From Streptomyces sp. NBC_01460 (GTDB lineage: Bacteria > Actinomycetota > Actinomycetes > Streptomycetales > Streptomycetaceae): DNA of 64,000 bases. Location of the stretch: the NCBI RefSeq assembly GCF_036227405.1, contig NZ_CP109473.1, positions 992,001 through 1,056,000 on the forward strand, given 5' to 3'. The translations under genes were made by a program, and so were the position numbers. Below are positions 1 through 8,090 of this stretch, piece after piece. The notes beneath the pieces are model-generated. The model ran no database searches and had not been told where the DNA came from. It worked only from the letters and a program-made list of their open reading frames with translations. Each line of letters opens with the position of its first letter. Within the stretch, counting starts at the first letter, position 1.

Positions 1-2
1 AC

Positions 3-1109
3 GCGGTGCCCGCCTCGCAGGCCGCCCCCGCCGCGTTCACCCACCCCGGAGTCGGCGTCAGCCGCGCCCAGTTGGACACCATGCGCAGCCGCGTCGACGC
101 GGGCACCGCCCCCCAGGCGGCCGCCTACAGCCAGATGATGGGTTCGCGGTACGCCTCCCTCTCGTACACCCCCCACCCGCGCGCCGTCGTCGAGTGCGGT
201 TCGTACTCGAATCCCAACTACGGCTGCACGGACGAGCGTGAGGACGCGATCGCCGCGTACACCCACGCCCTGGCCTGGTACGTCACGCGCAACGCGGCCC
301 ACGCCACGAAAGCGATCCAGATCATGGACGCCTGGTCGGCCACCGTCCGGGACCACACCAACAGCAACGCGCCGCTGCAGACCGCCTGGGCCGCCTCCTC
401 CTGGCCCAAGGCTGCCGAGATCATCAAGCACGTCTACGGCAACTGGCCCAACTCCGGCCGCTTCGGCACCATGCTCCGCGACGTCTACTACCCGGAGATC
501 CAGAACGGCTCGAACTCCAACGGCAACTGGGAACTGAGCATGACCCAGGCCATCATCGGCATCGGGGTCCACCTGGACGACAAGGGCATCTACGACCGGG
601 CGGTGTCGCTCTACCGCAACCGGGTGCCCGCCTTCGTCTACCTCACCTCGGACGGCGCCCTGCCACGCACGAAGCCGGGTGACGGCCGCGACACCCGCGA
701 CGAGATCATCGGCTACTGGCACAACCAGACCACATTCGTGAACGGGCTCGCCCAGGAGACCTGCCGCGACTTCGTCCACACCGGCTACGGTATAGCGGCC
801 ATGTCCCAGGTGGCCGAGACCTCCCGCATCCAGGGCCAGGACCTGTACCCGGAGTTCGGCGAACGGATACGGCACGCGCTGGGCCTCCACGCCACGTACG
901 AACTGAACAACCCGCCGTCCTGGCTGTGCGGAGGCAGCATCAACCGCGGGCTCGGCCCCGTCACCGAGGTCGGCTACAACGCGTTGCACAACCGGCTCGG
1001 GAACGCCATGAGCAACACCGAGGCCTACACCCGGGCCGGGCGTCCGATGGGGACGAACAACCTCTTCGTCGCCTGGGAGACGCTGACCCAGGGGGACAAC
1101 CTGTCCTGA
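3..1109 (+). CDS. Alginate lyase family protein (5' end outside window)
   Basis: The reading frame is open to the left edge, and the first residues (VPASQAAPAA) look like the end of a Sec signal peptide, so the true start lies upstream. A GTG at 6 is the first possible start inside the window but is probably not used. The mature part begins with FTHPGVGVS and continues through conserved blocks of the alginate_lyase (PF05426) family: NGNWELSM with the following helix, YWHNQTTF, and the CRD..H..YG segment. Family members are secreted alpha/alpha-barrel polysaccharide lyases or related hydrolases acting on acidic sugars. The substrate cannot be told from sequence; alginate is only the family name. 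A hairpin follows the stop and the next gene is convergent, so it is probably the last or only gene of its transcript. Confidence 0.8.
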   Translation, partial: AVPASQAAPAAFTHPGVGVSRAQLDTMRSRVDAGTAPQAAAYSQMMGSRYASLSYTPHPRAVVECGSYSNPNYGCTDEREDAIAAYTHALAWYVTRNAAHATKAIQIMDAWSATVRDHTNSNAPLQTAWAASSWPKAAEIIKHVYGNWPNSGRFGTMLRDVYYPEIQNGSNSNGNWELSMTQAIIGIGVHLDDKGIYDRAVSLYRNRVPAFVYLTSDGALPRTKPGDGRDTRDEIIGYWHNQTTFVNGLAQETCRDFVHTGYGIAAMSQVAETSRIQGQDLYPEFGERIRHALGLHATYELNNPPSWLCGGSINRGLGPVTEVGYNALHNRLGNAMSNTEAYTRAGRPMGTNNLFVAWETLTQGDNLS

Positions 1110-1155
1110 GGCGTCGCACGGCACCGAGTCATTGACCGGCTTACGGATGGACACG

Positions 1156-1182
1156 CCGGGCGGGTGCGCGTCCCCCGCCCGG
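1156..1182. terminator. Hairpin between convergent genes
   Basis: A perfect 9-bp stem (CCGGGCGGG pairing with CCCGCCCGG) with a 9-base loop lies in the 93-bp gap between the convergent alginate-lyase-like gene and the serine hydrolase gene. It has no T tract, which is usual in actinomycetes. The position suits a bidirectional terminator. Confidence 0.55.
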
Positions 1183-1202
1183 TCTGGTCGGCAGGCGTTG
1201 CG

Positions 1203-2387
1203 TCACGGGGTGCTGAAGTTCCTGGCGCACAGCGCGTGCTCGATCAGGGCGCTGGCCGCGTTCTCCTGCTCCAGCATGTGCTCCTTGGTGTCGCCGCGCG
1301 CCTCGGACATGGAGACCACGGCGCTTCGACGCCCGTCGTCGGTGACGCCGTTGAGCGTGATGTAGCCGCCGTCCCCGCCCTCATGGCTCCAGTAGGTTCC
1401 TCCGCATCCCAGGGGGCGTTCGACCAGGCCGAGCCCGTACCGGCCCTTGGGCCAGAGCTCTTGGACCTCCGCGCTCACGGGGACGGTGCGCTTCATCTTG
1501 GCCAGCTGCCGTGCCGGCAGTAGGCGGCCGTCGAGCAGAGCGCGGAGGAAGCGGTTCTCGTCCCGAGTGGTCGTGACCCACGAAAGGTTCGCGTGGTCGA
1601 CCGGTATCTGGTCGGTGACATTCACCCGGGAACCTGGGCCGAAGAGCTGGTAAGCCTGGGCGTGGGGTCGGGGCAGGGTCGGCGAGGTGCCCATCCACCG
1701 GGTCTGGTCGAGGCCCAGGGGGCGCAGGATGCGTGTGTCGATCTCTTGGTGAGCGGGGTGACCGGTGACCTTCCGGATGATCAGGTCGAGCAGGATGTAG
1801 CCGGTGTTGGAGTACGCCCAGCCCTTGCCCGGGAGGAACTCTTCCGGCTTATGGGCCATGGCGAACTCGACCAGCTGCTCGGGTTCGTAGATGTGGTGGC
1901 GCTGCTGGTGGTACTCCTCCGGCGTGGTGTATCCGGGCAGGGCGTCCCGGATGGCGCTGGTGTGCTGGAGCAGGTGACGGATGGTGATCCTGCTGCCGTC
2001 GTTGCCGTTTCCTCGCACCACTCCGGGCAGCCAGTGGTCGACCGTGTCGTCCAGGGACAGCCTGCCCTCGGTCTCCAGCTGGAGGACCACGGTGGCGACC
2101 AGCGTCTTGGACGTGCTGGCCATGCGGAAGTACCCGCCGGAGGAGACCGGTCGGCCGGTGTCCAGGTCGGCGGTACCGCTGGTGGCGACCGACTGCCGAC
2201 CGTCGGGCGCGATCACGCGGGCCTGTACACCGCTCACGCCGAGGGCGTGGATCGCCTTGGTGTCCCGGCGTAACTGGTCCAGAGGGGAGGGGCCGGCAGG
2301 CTGAGCGATGGCGGGGACCACTACGGCAGCGAGCTGCGTAGCGACACCGAGTGCCATGACCTGGAGCTTTCGCAGAGTCGAAGTCAT
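1203..2387 (-). CDS. Secreted serine hydrolase, beta-lactamase / D-Ala-D-Ala carboxypeptidase family
   Basis: A 394-residue exported serine hydrolase of the class C beta-lactamase/DD-peptidase fold. Residues 1-30 form a Sec signal (charged LRK, then a hydrophobic stretch ending AIAQP). The SxxK nucleophile motif is STSK at 91-94, the YxN motif is YSN in AYSNTGY near 191, and the third motif is HEGG near the C-terminus instead of KTG, as in the esterase/DD-peptidase branch (Streptomyces R61-like, EstB-like). It probably hydrolyses D-alanyl peptides or small esters outside the cell. The ATG at 2387 gives a complete signal peptide. It stands alone, convergent with the gene to its left. A true antibiotic-destroying role is not indicated. 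Confidence 0.88.
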   Translation of the reverse strand: MTSTLRKLQVMALGVATQLAAVVVPAIAQPAGPSPLDQLRRDTKAIHALGVSGVQARVIAPDGRQSVATSGTADLDTGRPVSSGGYFRMASTSKTLVATVVLQLETEGRLSLDDTVDHWLPGVVRGNGNDGSRITIRHLLQHTSAIRDALPGYTTPEEYHQQRHHIYEPEQLVEFAMAHKPEEFLPGKGWAYSNTGYILLDLIIRKVTGHPAHQEIDTRILRPLGLDQTRWMGTSPTLPRPHAQAYQLFGPGSRVNVTDQIPVDHANLSWVTTTRDENRFLRALLDGRLLPARQLAKMKRTVPVSAEVQELWPKGRYGLGLVERPLGCGGTYWSHEGGDGGYITLNGVTDDGRRSAVVSMSEARGDTKEHMLEQENAASALIEHALCARNFSTP

Positions 2388-2565
2388 GGCTGCACGCTAT
2401 TTTCGCTCCCACCGGGGCGCGATCCGGCGAACCCGACGGTCGGAACGGGGGATAACCCCCAGCGCGGGCGGTCGCCGGTCCGGCGTCGACCTGCCGAGCG
2501 CGGTGCGACGGTGCGCGGATCCAACCGTACCCAGCGGTCCCGCCGTCGGACGGCACCGCTCTCGA

Positions 2566-3141
2566 TCACTCCGCCGAGCTGGGACTCTCACGCTGGTTGG
2601 CGTGGAAGCGCGCTTTCTTCTGACGATTCCCGCACGTGTTCATGTCGCACCATTTGCGGGTGCGGCTCTGACTGGTGTCGAAGAAGGCGGCTCGGCAGGT
2701 CGGTGAGGCGCACAAAGCCAGCTTTCCGTCGCGTTCGCCCGCGATGACGCTGACCGCGTCGGCGGCGACCACGCCGAGGGCGTCTTCCACGCGGGAAGCC
2801 GGGCTGAGCCGCCACTGACGCTTGCCCTCGGGCGTCAGGGTCGCTGCGGCCCGGCCCTGGACGCTGAAGTCGTTGATGGCACGGACAGCGGCCGCCGGCA
2901 GAGCGTCCTGGATCGCGGCCGCTGTCGCGGCGGCATGGATCGACTCCCTCAACTCCCGGGCGAGATCGAGTTGGGCCAGGGTGCAGGAGTCCACGGCGAG
3001 GCCGTTCACCGCCAGCCAGTCGACGAGCCGCTGCGGCACGGGAATGCGCTCCACCACGGTGCCATGACGCTCCGACAGGGTCCCCGTGAAGCTGGTCGCC
3101 AGCACGGCACCGAGGCGGAAGTCAGGGAACGCAGCACACAT
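2566..3141 (-). CDS. CGNR zinc-finger / ABATE-domain transcriptional regulator
   Basis: A 191-residue protein with an N-terminal ABATE (putative stress-induced regulator) domain and a C-terminal CGNR zinc finger. The finger runs CASPTCRAAFFD ... KWCDMNTCGNRQKKARF: four cysteines (CxxxxC and CxxxxC), the CGNR signature, then a basic tail, all as expected of this DNA-binding family. The gene is divergent from the epoxide hydrolase gene. Two matching 17-bp inverted repeats lie in the 106-bp gap, one overlapping the ribosome-binding region of this gene, so autoregulation together with control of the hydrolase is likely. The ligand is unknown; an epoxide or aromatic stress signal would fit the neighbour but is inference. 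Confidence 0.88.
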   Translation of the reverse strand: MCAAFPDFRLGAVLATSFTGTLSERHGTVVERIPVPQRLVDWLAVNGLAVDSCTLAQLDLARELRESIHAAATAAAIQDALPAAAVRAINDFSVQGRAAATLTPEGKRQWRLSPASRVEDALGVVAADAVSVIAGERDGKLALCASPTCRAAFFDTSQSRTRKWCDMNTCGNRQKKARFHANQRESPSSAE

Positions 3142-3143
3142 GG

Positions 3144-3160
3144 AACCACCTTAGCCGGTT
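3144..3160. promoter_or_regulatory. Operator-like inverted repeat 1 (CGNR / epoxide hydrolase)
   Basis: AACCACCTTAGCCGGTT, with AACC/GGTT arms, lies 2 bp upstream of the CGNR start codon and overlaps its ribosome-binding region. It matches the second copy at 3186-3202 in 15 of 17 positions. The two copies start exactly 42 bp apart, four helical turns, so dimers bound at both would face the same side of the DNA. Confidence 0.6.
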
Positions 3161-3185
3161 GCAGCATGACTCGGAGACCTGTTAG

Positions 3186-3202
3186 AACCGTCTTAGCCGG
3201 TT
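3186..3202. promoter_or_regulatory. Operator-like inverted repeat 2 (CGNR / epoxide hydrolase)
   Basis: AACCGTCTTAGCCGGTT, with AACCG/CGGTT arms, is the second copy of the 17-bp element. It sits 46 bp upstream of the epoxide hydrolase start, near where its promoter should be. The CGNR protein is the obvious candidate to bind both copies. Confidence 0.6.
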
Positions 3203-3247
3203 CTCGGTTCGTCCTGGCCGGCGCCCCCCCGACGGCCAGGAGGCCCC

Positions 3248-4420
3248 ATGCACCGTCCGACCAGCGACGTGCACGCATTCGAAGCCCACGCGACCGACGC
3301 CGACCTCGACGATCTGCGCGCGCGACTGGCCGCGGCACGCCTGCCGGAGGCCGAGACGGTCCGTCGCGCCGCGCCCGGCCCTCACCGGTGGGAGCAGGGC
3401 GTTCCCCTCGCCGACCTCGTCCGTGTCGTGAACTACTGGCGCACCGGGTACGACTGGCGGTCGTTCGAAGCACGCCTCAACCGGATCGGCCAGTTCCGCA
3501 CCACCATCGACGGTCTGGGAATCCACTTCCTGCACCGCCGGTCCGCGCGTCCGGACGCCACTCCTCTGATCTTGACGCACGGCTGGCCGGGCAGCATCGC
3601 CGAGTTCACCGATGTCGTGGACGAACTGGCGGATCCGGACGACGCGGACGCCCCGGCCTTCCACGTCGTGGTCCCGTCGCTACCGGGCTTCGGTTACAGC
3701 GACAAGCCGGCCACCACGGGGTGGGGAACCGAGAAGATCGCCGCCGCGTGGGTGGAACTGATGGGAAGACTCGGCTACAGCACGTTCGCAGCCCACGGCG
3801 GCGACTGGGGAGGGGTGATCACGACCGTCCTCGGAGGCAGGTTTCCGGAGCACGTTCTCGGTATCCACAGCGTGCTCGCGCAGGCACCGCCCGGGTTGAC
3901 GACCGACGGACTGACGGAGGTCGAGCGCCGATGGACCGAGGAGACCCGCGCTTTCTGGCTCCACCGCTCGGCGTACGCGAAGCAGCAGGCGACCCGGCCG
4001 CAGACCATCGGCTACTCGCTCGTCGACTCACCTGTCGGACTCCTCGCCTGGATCCTGGACAAGTTCGCCGAGTGGACCGACACCGAGGACAGTCCGTTCG
4101 AGTCGATTTCCATGGACCGCGTTCTTGACGACGTCACCCTGTACTGGCTGACGCGGACGGGCGCGTCGGCGGCCCGCATCTACCACGAAAGCCACCACTC
4201 GCTCGATCCCGAACTGCGGGTCGACGTCCCGTCGGCCCTCACCATGTATCCCCGCGACATCGAGAAGTGTCCGCGCCCCTGGGCTCAGGAGCGGTACCGG
4301 CAGATCGTCCGGTGGCGGTCGCCCGGTGTCGGGGGACATTTCCCGTCGCTGGAGGTTCCCGGGTACTTCGTCAGAGATCTGCAAGAGGGCCTCGCGGCAG
4401 TGCTGGCCGCTCGTCGGTGA
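3248..4420 (+). CDS. Epoxide hydrolase family alpha/beta hydrolase
   Basis: A 390-residue member of the microsomal-type epoxide hydrolase family, with the N-terminal EHN lid region (about 8-110) before the alpha/beta core. Visible motifs are the oxyanion-hole HGWPGS at 111-116, the nucleophile elbow HGGDWGG with Asp186, and the C-terminal base in GGHFPSLE. Aspartate rather than serine at the elbow marks a true epoxide hydrolase or dehalogenase-like enzyme that forms a covalent ester and hydrates the epoxide. It is cytosolic, with no signal peptide. A GAGG stretch upstream of the ATG acts as RBS. The CGNR regulator is transcribed divergently and probably controls it. A role in detoxifying exogenous epoxides is likely, and a biosynthetic role is possible. 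Confidence 0.9.
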   Translation: MHRPTSDVHAFEAHATDADLDDLRARLAAARLPEAETVRRAAPGPHRWEQGVPLADLVRVVNYWRTGYDWRSFEARLNRIGQFRTTIDGLGIHFLHRRSARPDATPLILTHGWPGSIAEFTDVVDELADPDDADAPAFHVVVPSLPGFGYSDKPATTGWGTEKIAAAWVELMGRLGYSTFAAHGGDWGGVITTVLGGRFPEHVLGIHSVLAQAPPGLTTDGLTEVERRWTEETRAFWLHRSAYAKQQATRPQTIGYSLVDSPVGLLAWILDKFAEWTDTEDSPFESISMDRVLDDVTLYWLTRTGASAARIYHESHHSLDPELRVDVPSALTMYPRDIEKCPRPWAQERYRQIVRWRSPGVGGHFPSLEVPGYFVRDLQEGLAAVLAARR

Positions 4421-4517
4421 AGGCGGCCGGGTGCCGGTTCCGGACCGGCGTCGGTCCTGACGGGCGTACCCGCCTCACTCCTCGCCGCCGCCACGGAGCT
4501 GCCCGCCACGGGGGCCT

Positions 4518-5372
4518 TCACCCGGGCGGCTCCGTGCCTCCGGAGGGGGCGGCCCGACGGCCGTCGGCGGAGCGCTGGCGGGAGACGGCCCGCGCGGCCG
4601 CCCGCACCGCGGCGCCGTAACCGGCGTCGGCGAAACCGGTGCGGGGCGCCACGACCGACAGCGCGGCCACCACCTCGCCGCCGTCCCGTACGGGCGCGGC
4701 GGCGGTGCTCATCTGCCAGGGACGACCCTGATGGGCGACCACGGAGTCGCCACGGCGCACTTCCGCGAGCAGACGGCGCAGGTCGGCCGGAGAACGGACG
4801 GTGTCGTCGCCCTCCCCCGGCACGTAGTCCTCGATGACGGAGTCCTGGAGGGCCGGTGGCGCGAAGGACAGCAGCACGAGTCCCACGCCCGTCGAGGTCA
4901 GCGGGAGACGTCCGCCGACGCGGTACTGCACCGGACTGGCGTCCAGCGAGGAGAGCCGCTCGACGAGGAGCGCCTCCCCCTGGTCCAGCACGGCCAGCAG
5001 CACGTGCTGGCGGGTCACCTGGAAGAGGTCCTCCATGAAGGGCATGGCCACCGACCGCAGCCCGTGGCCGCGTGGCGCGAGGGAGGCGATTTCCAGAAGC
5101 CGCAGCCCCACGGTGTACCGGCCGTCGTCGAGCCGCTCCAGCGCACCGACGTCCACGAGCGTCCGGGCGAGCCGCAGGGTGCTGCTGCGGGGAATGCCGC
5201 TACGGTGCGCGAGATCCGCAAGCGTCTGCACACGGTGGCCGCTGTCGAAGGCGCCGAGCAGCGCGAACGCCCGGTTGATCACCGGTTGCCGCTCGACGGG
5301 CTTGCCTCCGCGCCGAGGCCGGGGGTCGCCGCCGGAAGGCTGCGTTTCATCCATCGGAATCACCGGTGCCAT
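4518..5372 (-). CDS. IclR family transcriptional regulator
   Basis: From the ATG at 5372 this is a 284-residue protein, close to the family norm of about 250-270. The frame extends upstream to 5579, but that part is proline/arginine-rich and unlike the family, so I rejected the longer form; an ATG at 5354 is an alternative. An N-terminal winged helix (VINRAFALLGAF ... RSGIPRSSTLRLARTLVDVGAL) is followed by the IclR effector domain (GHGLRSVAMPFMEDLF, LVERL, STGVGLVLLSFAP). The family binds small metabolites and often represses aromatic-acid or sugar catabolism. No obvious target operon adjoins it, since the gap gene behind it is on the same strand 379 bp away. Confidence 0.88.
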   Translation of the reverse strand: MAPVIPMDETQPSGGDPRPRRGGKPVERQPVINRAFALLGAFDSGHRVQTLADLAHRSGIPRSSTLRLARTLVDVGALERLDDGRYTVGLRLLEIASLAPRGHGLRSVAMPFMEDLFQVTRQHVLLAVLDQGEALLVERLSSLDASPVQYRVGGRLPLTSTGVGLVLLSFAPPALQDSVIEDYVPGEGDDTVRSPADLRRLLAEVRRGDSVVAHQGRPWQMSTAAAPVRDGGEVVAALSVVAPRTGFADAGYGAAVRAAARAVSRQRSADGRRAAPSGGTEPPG

Positions 5373-5751
5373 GCTACGGCCCCGTTTCCACGGTGGCCTC
5401 TGTGCGGCTCGGTCAACGGCAGGCCGCCATGGACCACCTGACTCATCGACGTCCGTGCCCACCACTTCACCGACAGCTGTGTCGCGGCGGCACGGTCCGC
5501 GGGCGTCGGGCACCCCGACGGGATGGCCGGCCCACCCGGTGCGCCGAGCAGCACCTGGACCTGATGGGGCGCGGGGCATGGAGAAGTCGCACCTCTCCGG
5601 GGCAGAGCTCCCCGGGGTGACGACCTCCGTCGCCCTCCGGGTGGACGTGGTGGACGTGGCAGTTCCGCGACGGACCGAACCATCGGGTTCCGCACGGACA
5701 CCGGAGGACGAGGGGGGCGGCCTCAGGAGGCCGGGCCGCCCCGGCGTCCCG
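5373..5751. other. Intergenic gap (379 bp) between gap and the IclR gene
   Basis: Apart from the hairpin directly behind gap at 5714-5742, I see no gene here. The open frames have no recognisable family and lie opposite or upstream of real genes. The left half should hold the IclR promoter, but no clear -35/-10 pair can be picked out. Confidence 0.5.
5714..5742 (-). terminator. Hairpin after gap
   Basis: A 9-bp perfect stem (GGGGCGGCC pairing with GGCCGCCCC), with a nested smaller stem inside, begins ten bases past the gap stop codon. It is well placed as the gap terminator and would keep transcription from reaching the IclR gene. Confidence 0.6.
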
Positions 5752-6750
5752 TCAGCGGGTGGCGAGGAGTTCGAGCGTGTCGATCACGCGGTTCGAGAAG
5801 CCCCACTCGTTGTCGTACCAGGCGACCACCTTGACGTGGCGGCCGTCGACGCGGGTGAGGTCCGAGTCGAAGATCGACGAGGCGGGATTGCCCGTGATGT
5901 CGGACGACACGAGGGCGTCGTCCGAGTACTCGAGGACGCCGGCGAGCGGCCCCTCCGCCGCCGCGCGGTAGGCCGCCAGCACGTCATCGCGCGTCACGTC
6001 GCGGGCGACGGTGGTGTTGAGCTCGACGATCGAGCCCACGGGCACCGGTACGCGGATCGAGTCGCCGGACAACTTGCCCTCGAGGTTCGGCAGCACCAGG
6101 CCGATCGCCTTGGCTGCACCCGTCGTCGTAGGCACGATGTTGACGGCGGCGGCGCGGGCGCGGCGGGCGTCGCGGTGCGGACCGTCCTGCAGGTTCTGCT
6201 CCTGCGTGTAGGCGTGCACCGTCGTCATGAAGCCGTGCTCGATGCCGGCCAGCTCGTCGAGCACCGCGGCCAGCGGCGCGAGCGCGTTGGTCGTGCAGGA
6301 GGCGTTCGAGACGATCGTGTGCGTCTCGGGGTCGTACGCGTCGTTGTTGACCCCGAACGCGAGCGTGACGTCGGCGCCGTCCGACGGCGCGCTGACGAGC
6401 ACCTTCTTCGCGCCCCCGTCGAGGTGGGCCCGGGCGTCCTTGGCCGACGTGAAGCGGCCGGTCGCCTCGAGCACGATGTCGACGCCGAGCTCGGCCCACG
6501 GCAGCTGCGCCGGTTCACGCTCGGCGAGCACCCTGATGCGCCGGCCGTCGACGACGAGGGTGTCCCCGTCCACGGTCACCGGGCGGCCGAGGCGGCCGGC
6601 CGTGGTGTCGTAGGCGAGCAGACGGGCGAGGGTGGCGGGCGCCGTGAGGTCGTTGACGGCGACGACTTCGAGGTCGCTGTCGCGTTCGAGCAGCGCGCGC
6701 AGCACATTGCGTCCGATGCGGCCGAATCCGTTGATGGCGATGCGAGTCAT
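5752..6750 (-). CDS. gap: Type I glyceraldehyde-3-phosphate dehydrogenase
   Basis: A 332-residue enzyme of normal length that oxidises glyceraldehyde-3-phosphate to 1,3-bisphosphoglycerate with NAD. The N-terminus INGFGRIGRNVLRALLER is the NAD-binding Rossmann turn. The active-site block SNASCTTNALAPL carries the catalytic cysteine, and AYTQEQNLQDGPH and the C-terminal WYDNEWGFSNRVIDTL are intact. A weak GAAGGGA RBS precedes the ATG. It stands alone rather than in a gap-pgk-tpi cluster, so it may be a second, condition-specific copy. The furan operon 20 kb to the right uses the same triose phosphate, but there is no direct link. Confidence 0.95.
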   Translation of the reverse strand: MTRIAINGFGRIGRNVLRALLERDSDLEVVAVNDLTAPATLARLLAYDTTAGRLGRPVTVDGDTLVVDGRRIRVLAEREPAQLPWAELGVDIVLEATGRFTSAKDARAHLDGGAKKVLVSAPSDGADVTLAFGVNNDAYDPETHTIVSNASCTTNALAPLAAVLDELAGIEHGFMTTVHAYTQEQNLQDGPHRDARRARAAAVNIVPTTTGAAKAIGLVLPNLEGKLSGDSIRVPVPVGSIVELNTTVARDVTRDDVLAAYRAAAEGPLAGVLEYSDDALVSSDITGNPASSIFDSDLTRVDGRHVKVVAWYDNEWGFSNRVIDTLELLATR

Positions 6751-6830
6751 GAATGGTGTCCCTTCGGGTCACCACCAGCGTCGCGCGCCGCATCCGCCTG
6801 TGACAGCGGCGCGATCGCCATGGTTCAAAA

Positions 6831-6860
6831 GGATCGCGCCACGTCGGATCGCGCCACGTC
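6831..6860. repeat. Tandem 15-bp direct repeat
   Basis: GGATCGCGCCACGTC occurs twice without a gap in the 118-bp space upstream of gap, next to the end of the GlxA-like gene. It may be a binding site for a regulator of gap or simply a replication-slippage duplication. Confidence 0.6.
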
Positions 6861-6868
6861 GACGCGGG

Positions 6869-7822
6869 CTACTCGCCCTGTGCGAACGTGCGCCGGTATT
6901 CGCTCGGCGTGGTGCCGAGGATGCGCTGGAAGTGCAGCCGCAGATTCGCACCGGTGCCCAGACCGGCCTCCGTGGCGATCTGTTCGACGCTCTGCTGCGA
7001 GCGTTCGAGCAGCTCACGGGACAGATCGATGCGGGCGCGCATGACCCACTGCATCGGTGTGTACCCGGTGTCCTCGACGAAGCGTCGCGAGAAGGTACGG
7101 GGCGAGACCGCCGCGTGCCGGGCGAGGACCTCGAGCGTGAGGGGTTCGCCGAGCCGGTGCAGCGCCCATTCGCGGGTGGCGGCGAACCGCTCCCCCAGTG
7201 GATCGGGCACGCTGCGCGGCACGTACTGCGCCTGCCCGCCACTGCGGTAGGGGGCCGCGACCAGGCGTCGGGCCGCGTGGTTGGACGCGGCGACCCCGAG
7301 GTCACCGCGCAGGATGTGCAGGCACAGGTCGATGCCCGAAGCGGCGCCGGCCGACGTCAGCACACTGCCCTCATCGACGAACAGGACGTTCTCGTCCACC
7401 TGTACGCGCGGATGCCTCGCGGCGAGCGCCCGCGTGTAGTGCCAGTGCGTCGTGGCGCGCCTGCCGTCGAGCAGGCCCGTGGCCGCGAGCGCGAAGGCGC
7501 CGGTCGAGATCGCGGCGAGCCGCGCGCCCCGGTCGTGGGCGGCGATCAGCGCGTCGACCACGGCTCGCGGCGGGTCGTCACGGTCCGGGGAACGGTAGCC
7601 GGGGATGAAGACGATGTCGGCCCACGCGAGTGCGTCGAGGCCGTGGGCGACGTGGTACGACAGGCCGTCGCCCCCCGTCACGAGGCCGGGAGCCGCGCCG
7701 CACACCCGCACCTCGTACGGCATGCTCGCGCGGGTCGTGAACACCTGGGCAGGGATGCCGACGTCGAGCGGCTTCGCACCCTCGAGCACGAGGACGGCGA
7801 CGTGATGCAGGCGGGAGACCAC
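6869..7822 (-). CDS. GlxA family transcriptional regulator (DJ-1/PfpI + AraC HTH)
   Basis: From the GTG at 7822 this is 317 residues, the usual GlxA size. The N-terminal half is a DJ-1/PfpI glutamine-amidotransferase-like domain (VAVLVLEGAKPLDVG, FIPGY, LAAISTGAFALAATGLLDG). The C-terminal half is an AraC HTH pair (PLTLEVLARHAAVSPRTFSRRF, and SVEQIATEAGLGTGANLRLHF), ending in the typical GTTPSEYRRTF. The frame stays open far upstream, but that part runs antisense to the mannanase gene and has no GlxA homology. A TTG at 7828 is an alternative start; no clear RBS was found. It is divergent from the GH76 gene, so it may regulate that gene, although members also act on distant amine or nucleotide operons. 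Confidence 0.88.
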   Translation of the reverse strand: MVSRLHHVAVLVLEGAKPLDVGIPAQVFTTRASMPYEVRVCGAAPGLVTGGDGLSYHVAHGLDALAWADIVFIPGYRSPDRDDPPRAVVDALIAAHDRGARLAAISTGAFALAATGLLDGRRATTHWHYTRALAARHPRVQVDENVLFVDEGSVLTSAGAASGIDLCLHILRGDLGVAASNHAARRLVAAPYRSGGQAQYVPRSVPDPLGERFAATREWALHRLGEPLTLEVLARHAAVSPRTFSRRFVEDTGYTPMQWVMRARIDLSRELLERSQQSVEQIATEAGLGTGANLRLHFQRILGTTPSEYRRTFAQGE

Positions 7823-7924
7823 GGGCAACAGGGTACGCGGGAGGGGTCGGGGGCAGCGTCGGCTCCCACATCGATGGAGGCCGACGCCCCGTACCGAACC
7901 GTCCGGCTGTCGTCGTCGCCCCCA

Positions 7925-7977
7925 CCGTCGGCAACCCCGGAACTGGGACACCCGTCGGCACCCCGGAAGTGGGACAC
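7925..7977. repeat. Two imperfect 26-27-bp direct repeats upstream of the mannanase
   Basis: Two adjacent copies of a unit of the form CCGTCGGCA-CCCCGGAA-TGGGACAC (27 and 26 bp, differing at two positions), followed by the start of a third, lie in the divergent gap between the GlxA-like and GH76 genes. Repeats in this position often bind a regulator; the GlxA-like protein is a candidate. Confidence 0.5.
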
Positions 7978-8027
7978 CGTCGCGACGCCCGGAGCATTGA
8001 CGTGGGCATGGCGGCTTACTACCGTCA

Positions 8028-8039
8028 GAGAGCGCTCTC
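8028..8039. promoter_or_regulatory. LacI-type operator palindrome before the GH76 gene
   Basis: GAGAGCGCTCTC is a perfect 12-bp palindrome with the central CG step of LacI-family operators, which in Streptomyces commonly govern sugar-polymer degradation genes. It lies 51 bp upstream of the GH76 GTG start, where bound repressor would block transcription. No LacI-type regulator gene is in the window, so the regulator would act from elsewhere. Confidence 0.6.
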
Positions 8040-8090
8040 CTCCACGCAGAACCTCCCCCCACCGCGACCAGACGTTTCGGGAGCCCTTCC

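Noticed and set aside
5373..5579. N-terminal extension of the IclR regulator
   Set aside because: The 69 extra residues are unlike the family, and the ATG at 5372 gives a normal length.
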